DNA of 64,000 bases, from positions 62,001 to 126,000 of the forward strand of contig NZ_VIRM01000009.1 of the NCBI RefSeq assembly GCF_006874475.1, read 5' to 3'. This DNA comes from Microbispora hainanensis. GTDB taxonomy: Bacteria > Actinomycetota > Actinomycetes > Streptosporangiales > Streptosporangiaceae. The translations under genes and the position numbers were made by a program. A model generated the notes under the pieces. That model was not told the origin of the DNA and did not search any database. It was given only the letters and a program-made list of their open reading frames with translations. The stretch's first letter is position 1. Each line of letters begins with the position of its first letter. Below, one piece after another: positions 42,423 to 51,954 of the stretch.

Positions 42423-44648
42423 TCACAGAGCGTCGAGCAGGGCCTTGGCCACCGACTTCGCCCCGGTGACCGCCTCCTTCGGGTCCATGAGCACGGAATC
42501 GGGCGCGTTGATCGGTGTGTTCTCCGGGCGGTCACTGCCGGACAGCAGCACCCATATGACGTTCTTGCCGTCCAGGGCGTAGATCTCGTACCGGTTGCCC
42601 TGGGCGGTGTCGGTGCGCTGCTGGATCGCCTGGCCGAACGCCTCCTGCCCGAAGCCGGTCAGCTTCTCGACCTTGCCCCACTTGATGCCGCCGATCTTGC
42701 TGCTCTCCGTGAACTTGGTCTTCGAGCGCTGGTCGATGAGGTAGTAGCGGGCGGATTCCTCGTCCCAGAAGGTGTGGATGGCGATTCGCAGGTTGCGCCA
42801 CCGGACCTTTCCTCCGCCGAGCGGCAGCTTCTCGTTCCACCACTGGCACTGGGAGACGTTCGACTTGCCCTCCTTGCTCCGCACCGCCGCACCCTCGGTG
42901 TCCGGCACCAGGGTGGCCGCCAGCGTCTTGAGGCTCACGCAGGCCCGGGGCAGGGGGATCTTCGTGGGCGAGGGCGACGGCGTCGGGCTCGGCTTGGGGC
43001 GCGCGTGGTAGGGCAGCGGCTGTCCGGCCCGCCAGGCGGTCACCGACTTGGCGAGCTGTCCGAGCAGGCCCTTCACCTCCCGCAGGGCGTTCTCCTCGGT
43101 GACCGACTGCGTGCTCTCCGTCGAGAGGAAATCGGCTTCCTTCTTCTTCTGGCTCGCCTCGTACTTCACCTGGAAGACCACGTCACCCACCCGGCCGACT
43201 CCCTGGCCGAAGGAGTACCAGTACTTGTCGCCCTCACGCGTCCACTGATACTGCGCGGCCGCCTGGTCGCCGATGCCCTGAAACTCCTGGACCGGCGAGT
43301 AGTAGTGCTCCTTGTCCGAGTGGGTCTCCTGGTACTTGTACTGCTTGAACTCGCCGTCGAACTGGATCCGCGCCGACTTCTCGGCCGTGGTCGTCCCGAT
43401 CGCCTCATACTTGGACACGTTCACCGTGATCTCACGGCTGCGGATGAGGTCCTTGTACGAGATGTTCCGGTTGACCCAGCCGCACGTGTAGCGGACGTAG
43501 CTGACCAGGCTGTCGCCACGGTTGTCGTTCGTCGAGGAGTCGATGGTGGCTCCCGGCACGAGGCGCTCCGCCTCGTCCGGGTCGAGCATGGAGCACACGT
43601 CGGCGGTCGCCGCCACCGGCGCGGCCGACGCCGACTTCTCGGCCGTCGCCGCCGCCGTCGTCGTCGCACCCGCCTTGGTGGTCGTCCCCGTCTGGCGCAC
43701 CGTCATGAAGGCGAACGTCCCCCCGGCCACCACCAGTACGGCGACGACCGCCGCCACCGGCAGCACCCATCCCCGCCGCGCCGGGGCGGAGGGCTGGGTC
43801 GGCATCTGCCACAGCTCGGGCGGAGGCGGTGTCGCCGCCTGCCAGCCCTGCCCCGGCTGCCCGGACGGCGGGCCGCCGGGCGGCAGACCGCCCTGCCCGC
43901 CCTGGGACGGATAGGGATAGGGATTCGACTGCGGTGGCTGCGACGGTGATGGAGACGGCTGGGGTGAGGGCGGCTGCGGGGCGCCACCGGGCACGGCACC
44001 CGGATAAGCACCGGGGTGCGGCTGCGGCCCGGCCGGAGGACCGGGATAGGGGCCCGGGGAGGGGTATCCGCCCTGCTGCGCACCGGGAGGTGAACCGGGG
44101 TACGCACCCGGCTGGGGCCCGGGGTACCCGTCCGCCTGCCGCTGAGGACCGGCGGGGTACGCACCCGGCTGCGGCTGCGCACCAGGCGGGGAACCCGGAT
44201 ACCCGCCCTGCTGCTGTGGCCCGGAATACCCGCCCTGCGGCGGCGGACCGTACGCGCCCGGCTGCGCACCGGGCGGCGGACCCGGATACCCGCCCTGCTG
44301 CGGTTGAGGACCGGCGGGATACGCACCCGGCTGCGGCGGACCGTATGCACCCGGCTGCGGCGGTTGAGCCCCCGGCATTCCGGGCTGCGGAGCGAGCGGC
44401 GCACCGAACTGTGAACCGGCCTGCGGGCCGAACGCTGAGCCCGGCTGGGGACCAGACTGCGGACCCGGCTGGGGACCCGGCTGCGGACCTGGCTGCGAGC
44501 CGGGCGGCGGGCCGTATGGGGGCGGGTAGGGCGGAACCCCCGGCTGGGGGTGGCCCTGAGGCGGGTACGGCGGCATGCCCTGCCCGGGGCGGTCGTCCCG
44601 GGGAGGCGTCGCGCCGGGCTCGACGGGGGCGTCGTCACCGCTGGTCAT
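42423..44648 (-). CDS. Pro/Gln/Gly-rich single-pass protein with two DUF3558-like ectodomains
   Basis: The product is 741 residues. Residues 1 to about 285 are a disordered cytoplasmic tail made of PQPGAYP / PGPQ / GYPGPPPG-type repeats. One transmembrane helix follows (about 293-316, [20 protein letters not shown]). The outside part has two related modules. Module 1 has [24 protein letters not shown] and [15 protein letters not shown]; module 2 has [28 protein letters not shown] and [14 protein letters not shown]. They are joined by a TPSPSP linker. The Cys...Cys-x-W pattern is the same as in the ectodomains of the two kinases encoded just upstream on the same strand. It follows the second kinase after 30 nt, so it is in their operon and may be a kinase partner or substrate. 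Confidence 0.8.
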   Translation of the reverse strand: MTSGDDAPVEPGATPPRDDRPGQGMPPYPPQGHPQPGVPPYPPPYGPPPGSQPGPQPGPQPGPQSGPQPGSAFGPQAGSQFGAPLAPQPGMPGAQPPQPGAYGPPQPGAYPAGPQPQQGGYPGPPPGAQPGAYGPPPQGGYSGPQQQGGYPGSPPGAQPQPGAYPAGPQRQADGYPGPQPGAYPGSPPGAQQGGYPSPGPYPGPPAGPQPHPGAYPGAVPGGAPQPPSPQPSPSPSQPPQSNPYPYPSQGGQGGLPPGGPPSGQPGQGWQAATPPPPELWQMPTQPSAPARRGWVLPVAAVVAVLVVAGGTFAFMTVRQTGTTTKAGATTTAAATAEKSASAAPVAATADVCSMLDPDEAERLVPGATIDSSTNDNRGDSLVSYVRYTCGWVNRNISYKDLIRSREITVNVSKYEAIGTTTAEKSARIQFDGEFKQYKYQETHSDKEHYYSPVQEFQGIGDQAAAQYQWTREGDKYWYSFGQGVGRVGDVVFQVKYEASQKKKEADFLSTESTQSVTEENALREVKGLLGQLAKSVTAWRAGQPLPYHARPKPSPTPSPSPTKIPLPRACVSLKTLAATLVPDTEGAAVRSKEGKSNVSQCQWWNEKLPLGGGKVRWRNLRIAIHTFWDEESARYYLIDQRSKTKFTESSKIGGIKWGKVEKLTGFGQEAFGQAIQQRTDTAQGNRYEIYALDGKNVIWVLLSGSDRPENTPINAPDSVLMDPKEAVTGAKSVAKALLDAL
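43840..44620. repeat. Degenerate Pro-Gln-Gly repeat region
   Basis: Dozens of imperfect 9- to 24-bp units rich in CCCGGCTG/CCGGGTA encode PQPG, PPGAQPG and GAYP motifs in the N-terminal tail of the membrane protein. The region is prone to slippage and to assembly error. Confidence 0.8.
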
Positions 44649-44678
44649 GGGGGTCTCCTACAGATGCTGAGCGGGAGG

Positions 44679-46067
44679 TCACCCGAGCCCGATGCCGACG
44701 AGTTCGGCGGCGCGCTCGGCCGTGCGCCGGTCGGCGGGGGTGACCGAGGGGTCACCGGCACGCCGGTAGGCGACCTCGACGATGAGATTGCTGAGGCGGA
44801 ACCAGACCGTGGCCCCGGTGGTCCCGGTGGCGGGGTCGGAGGAGTCGCAGGTGAAGGCCTCGTCGGCGATCCCGGGCAGGTCGCGCGGGGCGGCGCACCG
44901 CGCGGCCCGCTCCGCCGCGAGGTCGCGGGAGGCCGCGGCCTCCCCCTCCCCCTCGGCCGGCAACCGGTATCCGACCGTGATCGTCCCGTCGTGGCCGGTG
45001 GCGTGCTCCTTCCACTCGCATCGCCCCTCGGCGGCGGGTCTCCCACGCGGCGTGGCGCCGAGGACGTCACGGATCTGTTCGGTGGTCAGGCTGCGGCAGG
45101 CGTCGGGGACGGCGGCGAACCGCCCCGAGCCGCCCTGTTTCCCGGACATGAGGAACCAGGCGCCCAGGCCCGCCGCGAGGCCGACCACGACCACCACCGC
45201 CGCGATGGCGACGAGCCGCCACATTCCGCCGGGCCGGCCGGCGGGCGCCGAGGCGGAGGCGGGCGGCGCGGCGGCGGCGTGCAGGGCCTGCCGTACGACC
45301 TCGGGCGGCGGGCGACGCGCCGGGTCCTTGTCCAGCAGGGCGAGCACGATCCACGCGAGCACCCGCGAGGCCCGGGTCATCGGCCGGGGCTCGTGGAGCA
45401 GGACGGCGGCGACCAGCGCGGCCGCCATGTTGCGATGGAACGGCGGCTCCCCCTCGACGGCGGTGTAGAGCGTGGCCCCGAGGGACCACAGGTCGGAGGG
45501 CGGCCCGTCCGGCTCGTCGCGGAACCGTTCCGGGGACATGTAGTTGGGCGAGCCCGCCGAGCTCTGCCAGGAGTGCCCGGTGCCGCCGACCGGCGCGGCG
45601 ATCCCGAAGTCGGTGAGCAGGGCGCGGCCGTCCGGCCCGATCAGGACGTTGGCCGGTTTGACGTCGCGGTGCAGGATGCCCCGGGCGTGGGCCGCCTCCA
45701 GCGCGTCGAGCACGGCCAGCCCGATCTCGGCCACGCGCTCGGATGTCAGCGGCCCGTCCTCTCGGATGATCTTGTCGAGGGAGCGGCCCGGCACCAGATC
45801 CATGACGATCCAGGGCTGCCCGGCGTGCCCGACGACGTCGTGGACCGTCACGATGGACGGGTGGGTGAGCCGTCCGGCCGCCCGGGCCTCCTCGACGGCT
45901 CTGCCGAGGAAGTCGGCGCGCTGCCGGTCGTCCAGGCCCGGCGGGACGTGCAACTGCTTGATCGCCACCTCCCGCCGCAGCAGCTCGTCGTGGGCACGCC
46001 AGACCGTGCCACCGCCGCCCTCGCCGAGCGGTTCGGCGAGGCGGTAACGCCCGGCGAGCACGTCCAC
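44679..46067 (-). CDS. Ser/Thr protein kinase with DUF3558-like ectodomain (second of pair)
   Basis: The 462-residue transmembrane kinase has glycine loop GEGGGGTVW (15-23), Lys37 in VAIKQL, HRDVKPAN (catalytic D135), DFG at 153-155 and SPE at the activation-segment end. A transmembrane helix lies at about 283-307. The extracellular part, with C324 and C350-E-W, then reads DLPGIADEAFTCD and WFRLSNLIVEVAYR. This matches the ectodomain of the kinase encoded upstream. The start is GTG 46067, 2 nt after the upstream kinase stop, so the two are probably translationally coupled. All catalytic residues are present. Its target is unknown; the adjacent 741-residue membrane protein is the natural candidate. 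Confidence 0.88.
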   Translation of the reverse strand: MDVLAGRYRLAEPLGEGGGGTVWRAHDELLRREVAIKQLHVPPGLDDRQRADFLGRAVEEARAAGRLTHPSIVTVHDVVGHAGQPWIVMDLVPGRSLDKIIREDGPLTSERVAEIGLAVLDALEAAHARGILHRDVKPANVLIGPDGRALLTDFGIAAPVGGTGHSWQSSAGSPNYMSPERFRDEPDGPPSDLWSLGATLYTAVEGEPPFHRNMAAALVAAVLLHEPRPMTRASRVLAWIVLALLDKDPARRPPPEVVRQALHAAAAPPASASAPAGRPGGMWRLVAIAAVVVVVGLAAGLGAWFLMSGKQGGSGRFAAVPDACRSLTTEQIRDVLGATPRGRPAAEGRCEWKEHATGHDGTITVGYRLPAEGEGEAAASRDLAAERAARCAAPRDLPGIADEAFTCDSSDPATGTTGATVWFRLSNLIVEVAYRRAGDPSVTPADRRTAERAAELVGIGLG

Positions 46068-46069
46068 GG

Positions 46070-47584
46070 TCAGGCCAGCCCCCTCAGGCCCTCGGCCGCC
46101 GCCGACGCCGCCGCGACGGCCCGATCGCGCAGGGCGGCCGGGGAGCTCACGTCGAGATCGGCGAACTGGAGCCGGAGGACGAGGTCGCCGAGCCTGAAGT
46201 ACACGTAGGCGGCCTGTGCCCTGCCGTCGGGGGTGGTGAGGTCGAAGGCGAACGCCTCGTCGGCCAGGCCGGGCGTCTCCCGTGCCGCCGTCTCGATGAC
46301 CTGGGTCCTGCCGTCGAGGCCGATCTCGTACCAGAGCCAGCTCGTGTCGCGCGGCCCCGACGCGTACTGCCTGCGCAGCCCTTCCATCAGCGTCTGTGCC
46401 GCGGCCGTGTCGAGTTTCCACGGCTCGGGCGTGTCGGAGTCGGTCTCCGCGCTCAGCTCGATGCCGCTGCCCTTGACGGTCCACTGGCAGCTCGCCCTGC
46501 CCGGCCGGGGCTGCGCCGCAGCGCCCAGCATGCGCCGCACCTCCCCGGACGGCAGCGCGCGGCACAGGTCCACGGCGCCGTCGAAGGTGGGCGAGACCCG
46601 GCGTACGGGGTCGTGGGGCGGCTCGCCCGGCGCGGCGGAGAATACGACCGCGGCCACTGCGGCCACGACGCCGGCCAGGACGACGGCCCCGGCGGCGTAC
46701 CACCACCGGGGAGTCCGCTTCCGCGCCTCGATCCGCAGGCCGCGCCGGGAGCCGAGGTCGGGGACGCCGCCGTCGGCCACCTGCCGCAGCAGCCCGAGAG
46801 CGGTCGCCGCGTCGGGGCGGACGGCCGGTTCGCGCGCCATCATCCACGTCAGCACCGGGCCGAGCGGTCCAGCGAGCACCGGCGGACGGGGCGCCTGGGT
46901 GAGGGTCGCCCGGATCACCTCGGAATGCCTGCCCTGGTAGGGCGCGACGCCCTCGGCGGCCGTGTAGAGGGTGGCGGCGAGCGACCACAGGTCGGAGGCC
47001 GGGCCGCCGGGCTCCCCCGCGAGCCGTTCCGGGGCGATGAATCCCGGTGAGCCGACCATCAGGCCGGCCTCGGTGATCGACGCCTGGTCGGCCGGGCGGG
47101 CGATGCCGAAGTCGGTCAGGAGCACCCGGCCGTCGGCCGAGAGGAAGACGTTGCCCGGCTTGACGTCCCGGTGCTGCACGCCCTCGGCGTGCGTGGCCGA
47201 CAGCGCGTCGAGCAGGCGGGCGCCGAGGTCCGCCACCTGCCGGTACGGCATCGGCCCGTACGCGGTGATCTGCCGGGCGAGGTCGTGGCCGTGCAGCAGC
47301 TCCATGACGATCCACGGCCTGCCGTCCTGGAGGAGCACGTCGTGGAGTGCGACGATCCCGGGATGCCGGACGCGCGCGGTGACCTCGGCCTCGCGCATGA
47401 CCCTGGCGATCAGCTCGGCCCGCTCGCGCTCGCCGAGACCCTCCGGGAGGCGGAGCTCCTTGATCGCGACCTCGCGGTCGAGCACGGAGTCTGTGGCCAG
47501 CCACACCGTGCCCATGCCACCGGAGCCCAGCGGGCGTAGGAGGTGGTATCGCGAGGCCAGCGTCCCCCTCAGCGATTCGGCCAT
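46070..47584 (-). CDS. Ser/Thr protein kinase with DUF3558-like ectodomain (first of pair)
   Basis: The 504-residue kinase has glycine loop GSGGMGTVW (20-28), Lys42 in VAIKEL, HRDVKPGN (catalytic D140), DFG 158-160 and APE 184-186. A basic juxtamembrane segment (RIEARKRTPRWW) precedes a TM helix at about 294-317. The ectodomain has C341 in DLCRALPSGEVRRMLG, C366-Q-W, then ETPGLADEAFAFDL and YVYFRLGDLVLRLQF. Start ATG 47584. It is first in the kinase-kinase-membrane-protein operon. PknB-type kinases of actinobacteria often control growth and envelope processes; the ligand of this ectodomain is unknown. Confidence 0.9.
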   Translation of the reverse strand: MAESLRGTLASRYHLLRPLGSGGMGTVWLATDSVLDREVAIKELRLPEGLGERERAELIARVMREAEVTARVRHPGIVALHDVLLQDGRPWIVMELLHGHDLARQITAYGPMPYRQVADLGARLLDALSATHAEGVQHRDVKPGNVFLSADGRVLLTDFGIARPADQASITEAGLMVGSPGFIAPERLAGEPGGPASDLWSLAATLYTAAEGVAPYQGRHSEVIRATLTQAPRPPVLAGPLGPVLTWMMAREPAVRPDAATALGLLRQVADGGVPDLGSRRGLRIEARKRTPRWWYAAGAVVLAGVVAAVAAVVFSAAPGEPPHDPVRRVSPTFDGAVDLCRALPSGEVRRMLGAAAQPRPGRASCQWTVKGSGIELSAETDSDTPEPWKLDTAAAQTLMEGLRRQYASGPRDTSWLWYEIGLDGRTQVIETAARETPGLADEAFAFDLTTPDGRAQAAYVYFRLGDLVLRLQFADLDVSSPAALRDRAVAAASAAAEGLRGLA

Positions 47585-47748
47585 ATGGGGGAGAATAGCG
47601 AAAGCGTGATTGATCGCCCGACCAAATCCGGCGCAGGCCCCGTGATCGACGCATAATGGGGGCCTCCAGAGACGGACCGCCTCGAAACGGAGGGCGAGTT
47701 GCTCGCCACCAGCCCGTTACGACCGGACGATCGGGAGCGGTTCGGTGA

Positions 47749-48009
47749 CTGCTCGGCCGGATCACCGAGACCGCACACGCGGTGGTCTACTCCGCCGAGC
47801 CGGACGCGGGCGTCGTGCACCGCGACCTGAAGCCGGCCAACGTGCTGCTGGGCCCCGACGGCCCACCGGTGATCGACTTCGGCATCGCCCGCGCGTTCGG
47901 CCCCGGGAACGCGGCGGAGGTTCACCGGCGAGGGAGTGCTGGGCGCGCCCGCCTAGATGGCCCCCGAGCACCTGCGGGGCGGGCCGCCACCTTCCGGCCG
48001 ACGGCGGGC
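47749..48009 (+). pseudogene. Ser/Thr kinase catalytic-core fragment, frameshifted and nonsense-mutated
   Basis: One frame gives [12 protein letters not shown] and [15 protein letters not shown], then [13 protein letters not shown]: the catalytic loop and DFG of a PknB-like kinase. The continuation [21 protein letters not shown] appears only after a frame change and contains a TAG where a Trp/Tyr is expected before MAPE. The glycine loop, lysine and C-terminal lobe are absent. It is a remnant on the strand opposite the two intact kinases. Confidence 0.85.
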
Positions 48010-48019
48010 TGAACGGGCA

Positions 48020-48058
48020 CCCTGAACCGGCGCCCTGAACCGGCGCCCTGAACCGGCA
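48020..48058. repeat. Three tandem 13-bp units
   Basis: CCCTGAACCGGCG occurs three times in a row (last base of the third differs) between the kinase fragment and the terminator hairpin. It is non-coding. Confidence 0.8.
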
Positions 48059-48091
48059 CGGACGCCCCGCGCATGTGCGCGGGGCGTCCGT
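48058..48091 (-). terminator. Strong terminator of the GH31-ABC-GH3 operon
   Basis: ACGGACGCCCCGCGC and GCGCGGGGCGTCCGT form a perfect 15-bp stem with loop ATGT, 18 bp beyond the GH3 stop. It is the most stable simple hairpin noticed in the window and insulates the operon from the kinase fragment. Confidence 0.85.
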
Positions 48092-48109
48092 CGTCCTCGG
48101 CGGGGAGCC

Positions 48110-51040
48110 TCAGCTCAGGGCGAGGTCCTTGATCCGGACGTCGCCGGTGAAGACCAGATACACGTCCTTCACGCCGTTCGCGCCGGACACGGGAGCGGTC
48201 GCGGCGGCCCAGGAGTAGATCCCGCCGGTGGCGGCGACCGGAATCGTGGCCACCTTGGCGCCGGTCGGCGAGCCGAGACGCACCTCGATGCTCCCGCCGC
48301 CCGTGGAGGCCACCCCGGCCTTCACCGTGCGGGGCTTGCGGAGCTGAACGTCCGTGAAGGCGATCCAGCCGCCGTTCGCGCCCGCCACCGCGTCGCCGCG
48401 CACCTTGGTCTCGTCGACCAGGTGGATGCCCGAGTAGTCGTCGAAGTCGGCCGCGCGGGTCGTCTTCGACAGGTCGCGGTGGGGGATGTTCTCACCCTTG
48501 ACGTTGATCGTCGCCCGCTGGCGGATGTTCGCCGAGGACGACCCGACGAGCACGTCGTGGGTGGCGTTCTCGACGGTCCACTTGTCGCGCGTCACGTCCC
48601 AGAGCGCCAGGTCGCTCTTCTTGACGGTGAAGGCGACCGTCTTGGTCTGACCCGGCGCCAGCGTCACCCGCTCGAACGCGCGCAACTGCTTGACCGGCTG
48701 CTTCACCCGCGAGCGGTGCTGGTGGGTGTAGAGCTGCACGACCTCGTCGCCGGCCCGGGAGCCGGTGTTGGTCACCTTGACCGAGACCTCGTACGCGTCG
48801 CCCTTCTGGACGGCCTTGAGACCCTGGTAGGAGAACGACGTGTACGACAGGCCGTAGCCGAACGGATAGAGCGGCTTGCCCTGGTAGTACAGGTAGGTCC
48901 GGTCCTTCTTGACGATGTCGTAGTCGAGGATGCCCGGCAGGTCGTCCGCGGACCGATACCACGTCTGGGTGAGCCGCCCGGCCGGGTTGACGTCGCCGTA
49001 CAGCACGTCGGCGAGGGCGTGCCCGGTCTCGGCGCCCGCGTGCGTGGTCCACAGGATCGCGGGGACGTTGTCCTGCTCCCAGTTGATCGTGGTCGGATAG
49101 CTGTTCTCCAGCACCACCACGGTGTTGGGGTTGGCCGCCTTCACGGCCTTGACCAGCGCCTCCTGGCCCTCGGCGAGGTTCATGTCGGTGCGGTCGTGGT
49201 CCTCGCGGCCGTTGATGAACGGCATGCTGCCGACCACGACGACCGCCACGTCGGCGGCCCTGGCCTTGGCGACGGCGTCGTCCACGCCGCGCGAGACGAC
49301 CTCCTTGGCGTAGTGCGTGGCCTGGTCGGCCGTGGTCAGGCCGAGCGAGCCGTCGGCCTCCGCCTTGACGTACTTGCCGGGCCCGAACCAGTCGTAGGCC
49401 GTCTCGTAACCGGCGTACCGCAGCAGGACGGTGCCGTCGGACTGCGGCTCGAGCGCGAACTGCTCCTGCACGAACCAGCCGGACGGCTGGTCGGCGGTGT
49501 TGGCCAGGGTGGCCCAGTTGGCCCGGCTGACGTACTTGCCGTTGGCCACGCTGCGCAGCGTCAGCACGCCCTGACCCCAGTCGAACGCGTCGAACTGCTC
49601 GGTGTCGCCGAGGGCCGTCGCGCTCTCCTTGAGGTCGCCGCCGGACGCGGGGGCACTGATGTACCTGCCGGTGGCGACGTCCTTCAGCGCGATGCGGTCG
49701 ACGCCCTCCGAGGAGGCCACCGACGCCGCCCGCTCCTTGATCCCGTCGAGCGGGGTCACCTTGTAGGGCAGGCTGCCCGAATACCAGTCGGTGTAGAGCA
49801 CGCCGGCCAGCGGGCCGACCACGGCGACCTTCTTGCCGGGCTTCAGCGGCAGGGCGCCGCCGGAGTTCTTCAGCAGCACCATCGCCTTGGCCGCGGTCTC
49901 GCGGGCCAGCTTCTGGTTCGCCGGGCTGTTGATCACATCCTTGGTGATCTTCCCGTACGGCCCGCCGTCGGGGTCGAACTCGCCGAGCCGGAAGCGGATG
50001 CCGAGCTGGTGCCGCACGGCGTTGTCGACGTCCGCCCGCGTGAGCAGCCCCTTCGACAGCGCCTCCTTGACGGCCGTGACCGTCGGCGCGCCGTTGGCGT
50101 CGTCCACGGTGAAGCTGTCGAGCCCCGCCTTGATCAGCGCGGCGTCGGCCTCGGCCTGGGTCGCGTAGTACTTCTCGGTCTGCACGAGGTTGTTCGGCGC
50201 CCAGGCGTCGGAGACGTTGAACAGCGTCCGGTCCGTCCAGGAGCGGACGACGTCGTTCAGGTCGGGGTTGACCGTGTTCGGCCGGCCGTTGACGAGGTTG
50301 TACGACGCCATCACCCCGGTCGCCGCGTCGGCCTCGATGGCCGGTTTGAAGGCCGCCTCGTCATATTCGTGCTTCACCCGCGGCGGCAGCTCCGACGACG
50401 TGGTGTCGCGGGTGACCTCGTTGTTGTTGGCCAGGTAGTGCTTCAGCGTGGGCGCCGTCTTCAGGTGGTCGGGGTCGTCGCCCTCCAGGCCCGAGCCGTA
50501 CGCGGTGGAGATGGCGCCGGTGAGCAGCGGGTCTTCGGAGTAGCCCTCCTCGTTGCGTCCCCAGCGGGGGTCGCGCAGCAGGTTGACCACCGGCGCCCAG
50601 AGGTTGAGCCCCCACACGGTGGGGTTCTCAGCGTGGTAGCCGCGGGCCTCGTCGCCGACGGCGGAGCCGACCCGCTTGATCAGGTCGGTGTCCCAGGTGC
50701 TGGCCAGGCCGACCGCCTGGGGGAAGACGGTGCCCTTGGCGGTGACCACGGCGCCGTTGTTGGTGTAGTCGGTGGACCAGGCCACGCCGTGCAGCGCCTC
50801 GGTGCCCGTCTTGAACAGCTTGATGCCGAGACGGTCGATCGCGGGGGCGTACTGGTGCAGCATCGCGACCTTCTCGTCCAGCGTGAGCCGGCCGAGCAGG
50901 TCGTCGACGCGCTGGGCGAGCGGCAGCGACGGGTCGCGGAACGGATAGTCGCCGGCCGCCCTCGCGGGTCCGGCGCCCATGCTCAGTGCCAGAGCCAGGG
51001 CGGCCGACGCGGACAGCATCGCCGAACGGCGATGGGACAT
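48110..51040 (-). CDS. Secreted GH3 beta-glycosidase with fascin-like insertion and CBM
   Basis: The 976-residue protein has a signal peptide (SAMLSASAALALALSMGAGPARA). The GH3 N-domain has GYSEDPLLTGAISTAYGSGL and nucleophile D in LFNVSDAWAPNN. The C-domain has LLKNSGGALPLKPGKK and NGREDHDRTDMNLAE. Between them lies a fascin-like trefoil (QFDAFDWGQGVLTLRSVANGKYVS). FN3-like VKVTNTGSRAGDEVVQLY and a CBM6-like C-terminus (GGWIAFTDVQLRKP, VYLVFTGDVRIKDLALS) follow. Start ATG 51040 has GGAGG upstream. It is last in the operon, so it would release sugars outside for the ABC importer. It parallels the unsecreted paralogue at 35522. Beta-xylosidase or beta-glucosidase activity cannot be separated by eye. 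Confidence 0.9.
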   Translation of the reverse strand: MSHRRSAMLSASAALALALSMGAGPARAAGDYPFRDPSLPLAQRVDDLLGRLTLDEKVAMLHQYAPAIDRLGIKLFKTGTEALHGVAWSTDYTNNGAVVTAKGTVFPQAVGLASTWDTDLIKRVGSAVGDEARGYHAENPTVWGLNLWAPVVNLLRDPRWGRNEEGYSEDPLLTGAISTAYGSGLEGDDPDHLKTAPTLKHYLANNNEVTRDTTSSELPPRVKHEYDEAAFKPAIEADAATGVMASYNLVNGRPNTVNPDLNDVVRSWTDRTLFNVSDAWAPNNLVQTEKYYATQAEADAALIKAGLDSFTVDDANGAPTVTAVKEALSKGLLTRADVDNAVRHQLGIRFRLGEFDPDGGPYGKITKDVINSPANQKLARETAAKAMVLLKNSGGALPLKPGKKVAVVGPLAGVLYTDWYSGSLPYKVTPLDGIKERAASVASSEGVDRIALKDVATGRYISAPASGGDLKESATALGDTEQFDAFDWGQGVLTLRSVANGKYVSRANWATLANTADQPSGWFVQEQFALEPQSDGTVLLRYAGYETAYDWFGPGKYVKAEADGSLGLTTADQATHYAKEVVSRGVDDAVAKARAADVAVVVVGSMPFINGREDHDRTDMNLAEGQEALVKAVKAANPNTVVVLENSYPTTINWEQDNVPAILWTTHAGAETGHALADVLYGDVNPAGRLTQTWYRSADDLPGILDYDIVKKDRTYLYYQGKPLYPFGYGLSYTSFSYQGLKAVQKGDAYEVSVKVTNTGSRAGDEVVQLYTHQHRSRVKQPVKQLRAFERVTLAPGQTKTVAFTVKKSDLALWDVTRDKWTVENATHDVLVGSSSANIRQRATINVKGENIPHRDLSKTTRAADFDDYSGIHLVDETKVRGDAVAGANGGWIAFTDVQLRKPRTVKAGVASTGGGSIEVRLGSPTGAKVATIPVAATGGIYSWAAATAPVSGANGVKDVYLVFTGDVRIKDLALS

Positions 51041-51114
51041 TGCGCCTCCAGGTCAGGTAGTGACGCGTTTGTTCGGGGGTGTTATTCGATATGCGGGGGT
51101 TGTTTTCAGGGGTG

Positions 51115-51954
51115 CTACTTGATGGCGCCGACCGTGACGCCACGGGTCAGCGTGCGCTGGAAGATCAGGAAGAAGGCCACGGCGGGGACGATGCCGAGCA
51201 GCGCGGACGCGCTGGACATGGTGGCGTCCATCATCTTCTCGCCCTGCAGGACGCCCAGGGCGACCGGCACGGTCTGGTTGTCGTTGGAGATGAGGAACAC
51301 CATCGGCAGGAAGAACTCGTTCCACGTCCAGATGAAGAAGAAGATGAGCAGCACCGAGAGGGTCGGGCGGCTGATGGGCACGACGATGCCCCACAGCATG
51401 CGCCACCTGCTCGCGCCGTCGATCTCGGCCGCCTCCAGGATGCCGCGGGGGAACTGCCCGAGCACCGACGACAGCAGGTAGGTCCCGAAGGCCGCCTGGA
51501 TCACCGTGAAGATCAGGATGACGGCGAGCTTCGAGTCGTACAGCCCCACCTCCTTCGACAGGTAGTAGAGCGGGTAGACCAGCGACTCCTGCGGCAGCGT
51601 GTTGGCGACCAGGAACAGCACGAGGATCCACAGCCGGCCGCGGACCTTGCCGATGCCCAGCGCGTACGCGTTGAGCACCGACAGCACCACCGCGGCGACC
51701 GCGACGACGCCGCTGATCAGGAGGCTGTTCCAGAGCTTCAGGCCGAAGTCGACACGGTCCCAGAAGGCGATGATCCCGTCGAGGTAGAACCCGTGGGGCA
51801 GGCTCAGCGGACCGTTGGAGGAGTATTCGGCCGGTGACTTGAACGCGTTGAGCGTGACGATGACGAAGGGGAAGAGCATCACGACGGCGAGCACGACCAG
51901 CGCCGCGAGCACGGCCCACCGTCCCGGCTGGCGGAAGGTGCGATCGGCGTTCAC
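51115..51954 (-). CDS. Carbohydrate ABC transporter permease (MalG-like)
   Basis: The 279-residue protein has six hydrophobic segments. The EAA loop ILEAAEIDGASRWRMLWGIVVPISRP is at about residues 180-205, and the MalG-type C-terminus FLIFQRTLTRGVTVGAIK is intact. It overlaps the upstream permease gene by 4 bp (ATGA). It works with the permease at 51951 and the binding protein at 52982; the ATPase is not encoded here. Confidence 0.93.
   Translation of the reverse strand: MNADRTFRQPGRWAVLAALVVLAVVMLFPFVIVTLNAFKSPAEYSSNGPLSLPHGFYLDGIIAFWDRVDFGLKLWNSLLISGVVAVAAVVLSVLNAYALGIGKVRGRLWILVLFLVANTLPQESLVYPLYYLSKEVGLYDSKLAVILIFTVIQAAFGTYLLSSVLGQFPRGILEAAEIDGASRWRMLWGIVVPISRPTLSVLLIFFFIWTWNEFFLPMVFLISNDNQTVPVALGVLQGEKMMDATMSSASALLGIVPAVAFFLIFQRTLTRGVTVGAIK

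Noticed and set aside
43840-44620. CRISPR-like repeat array
   Set aside because: The repeats are short, degenerate, continuous and in frame with a Pro/Gln-rich protein. There are no unique spacers.
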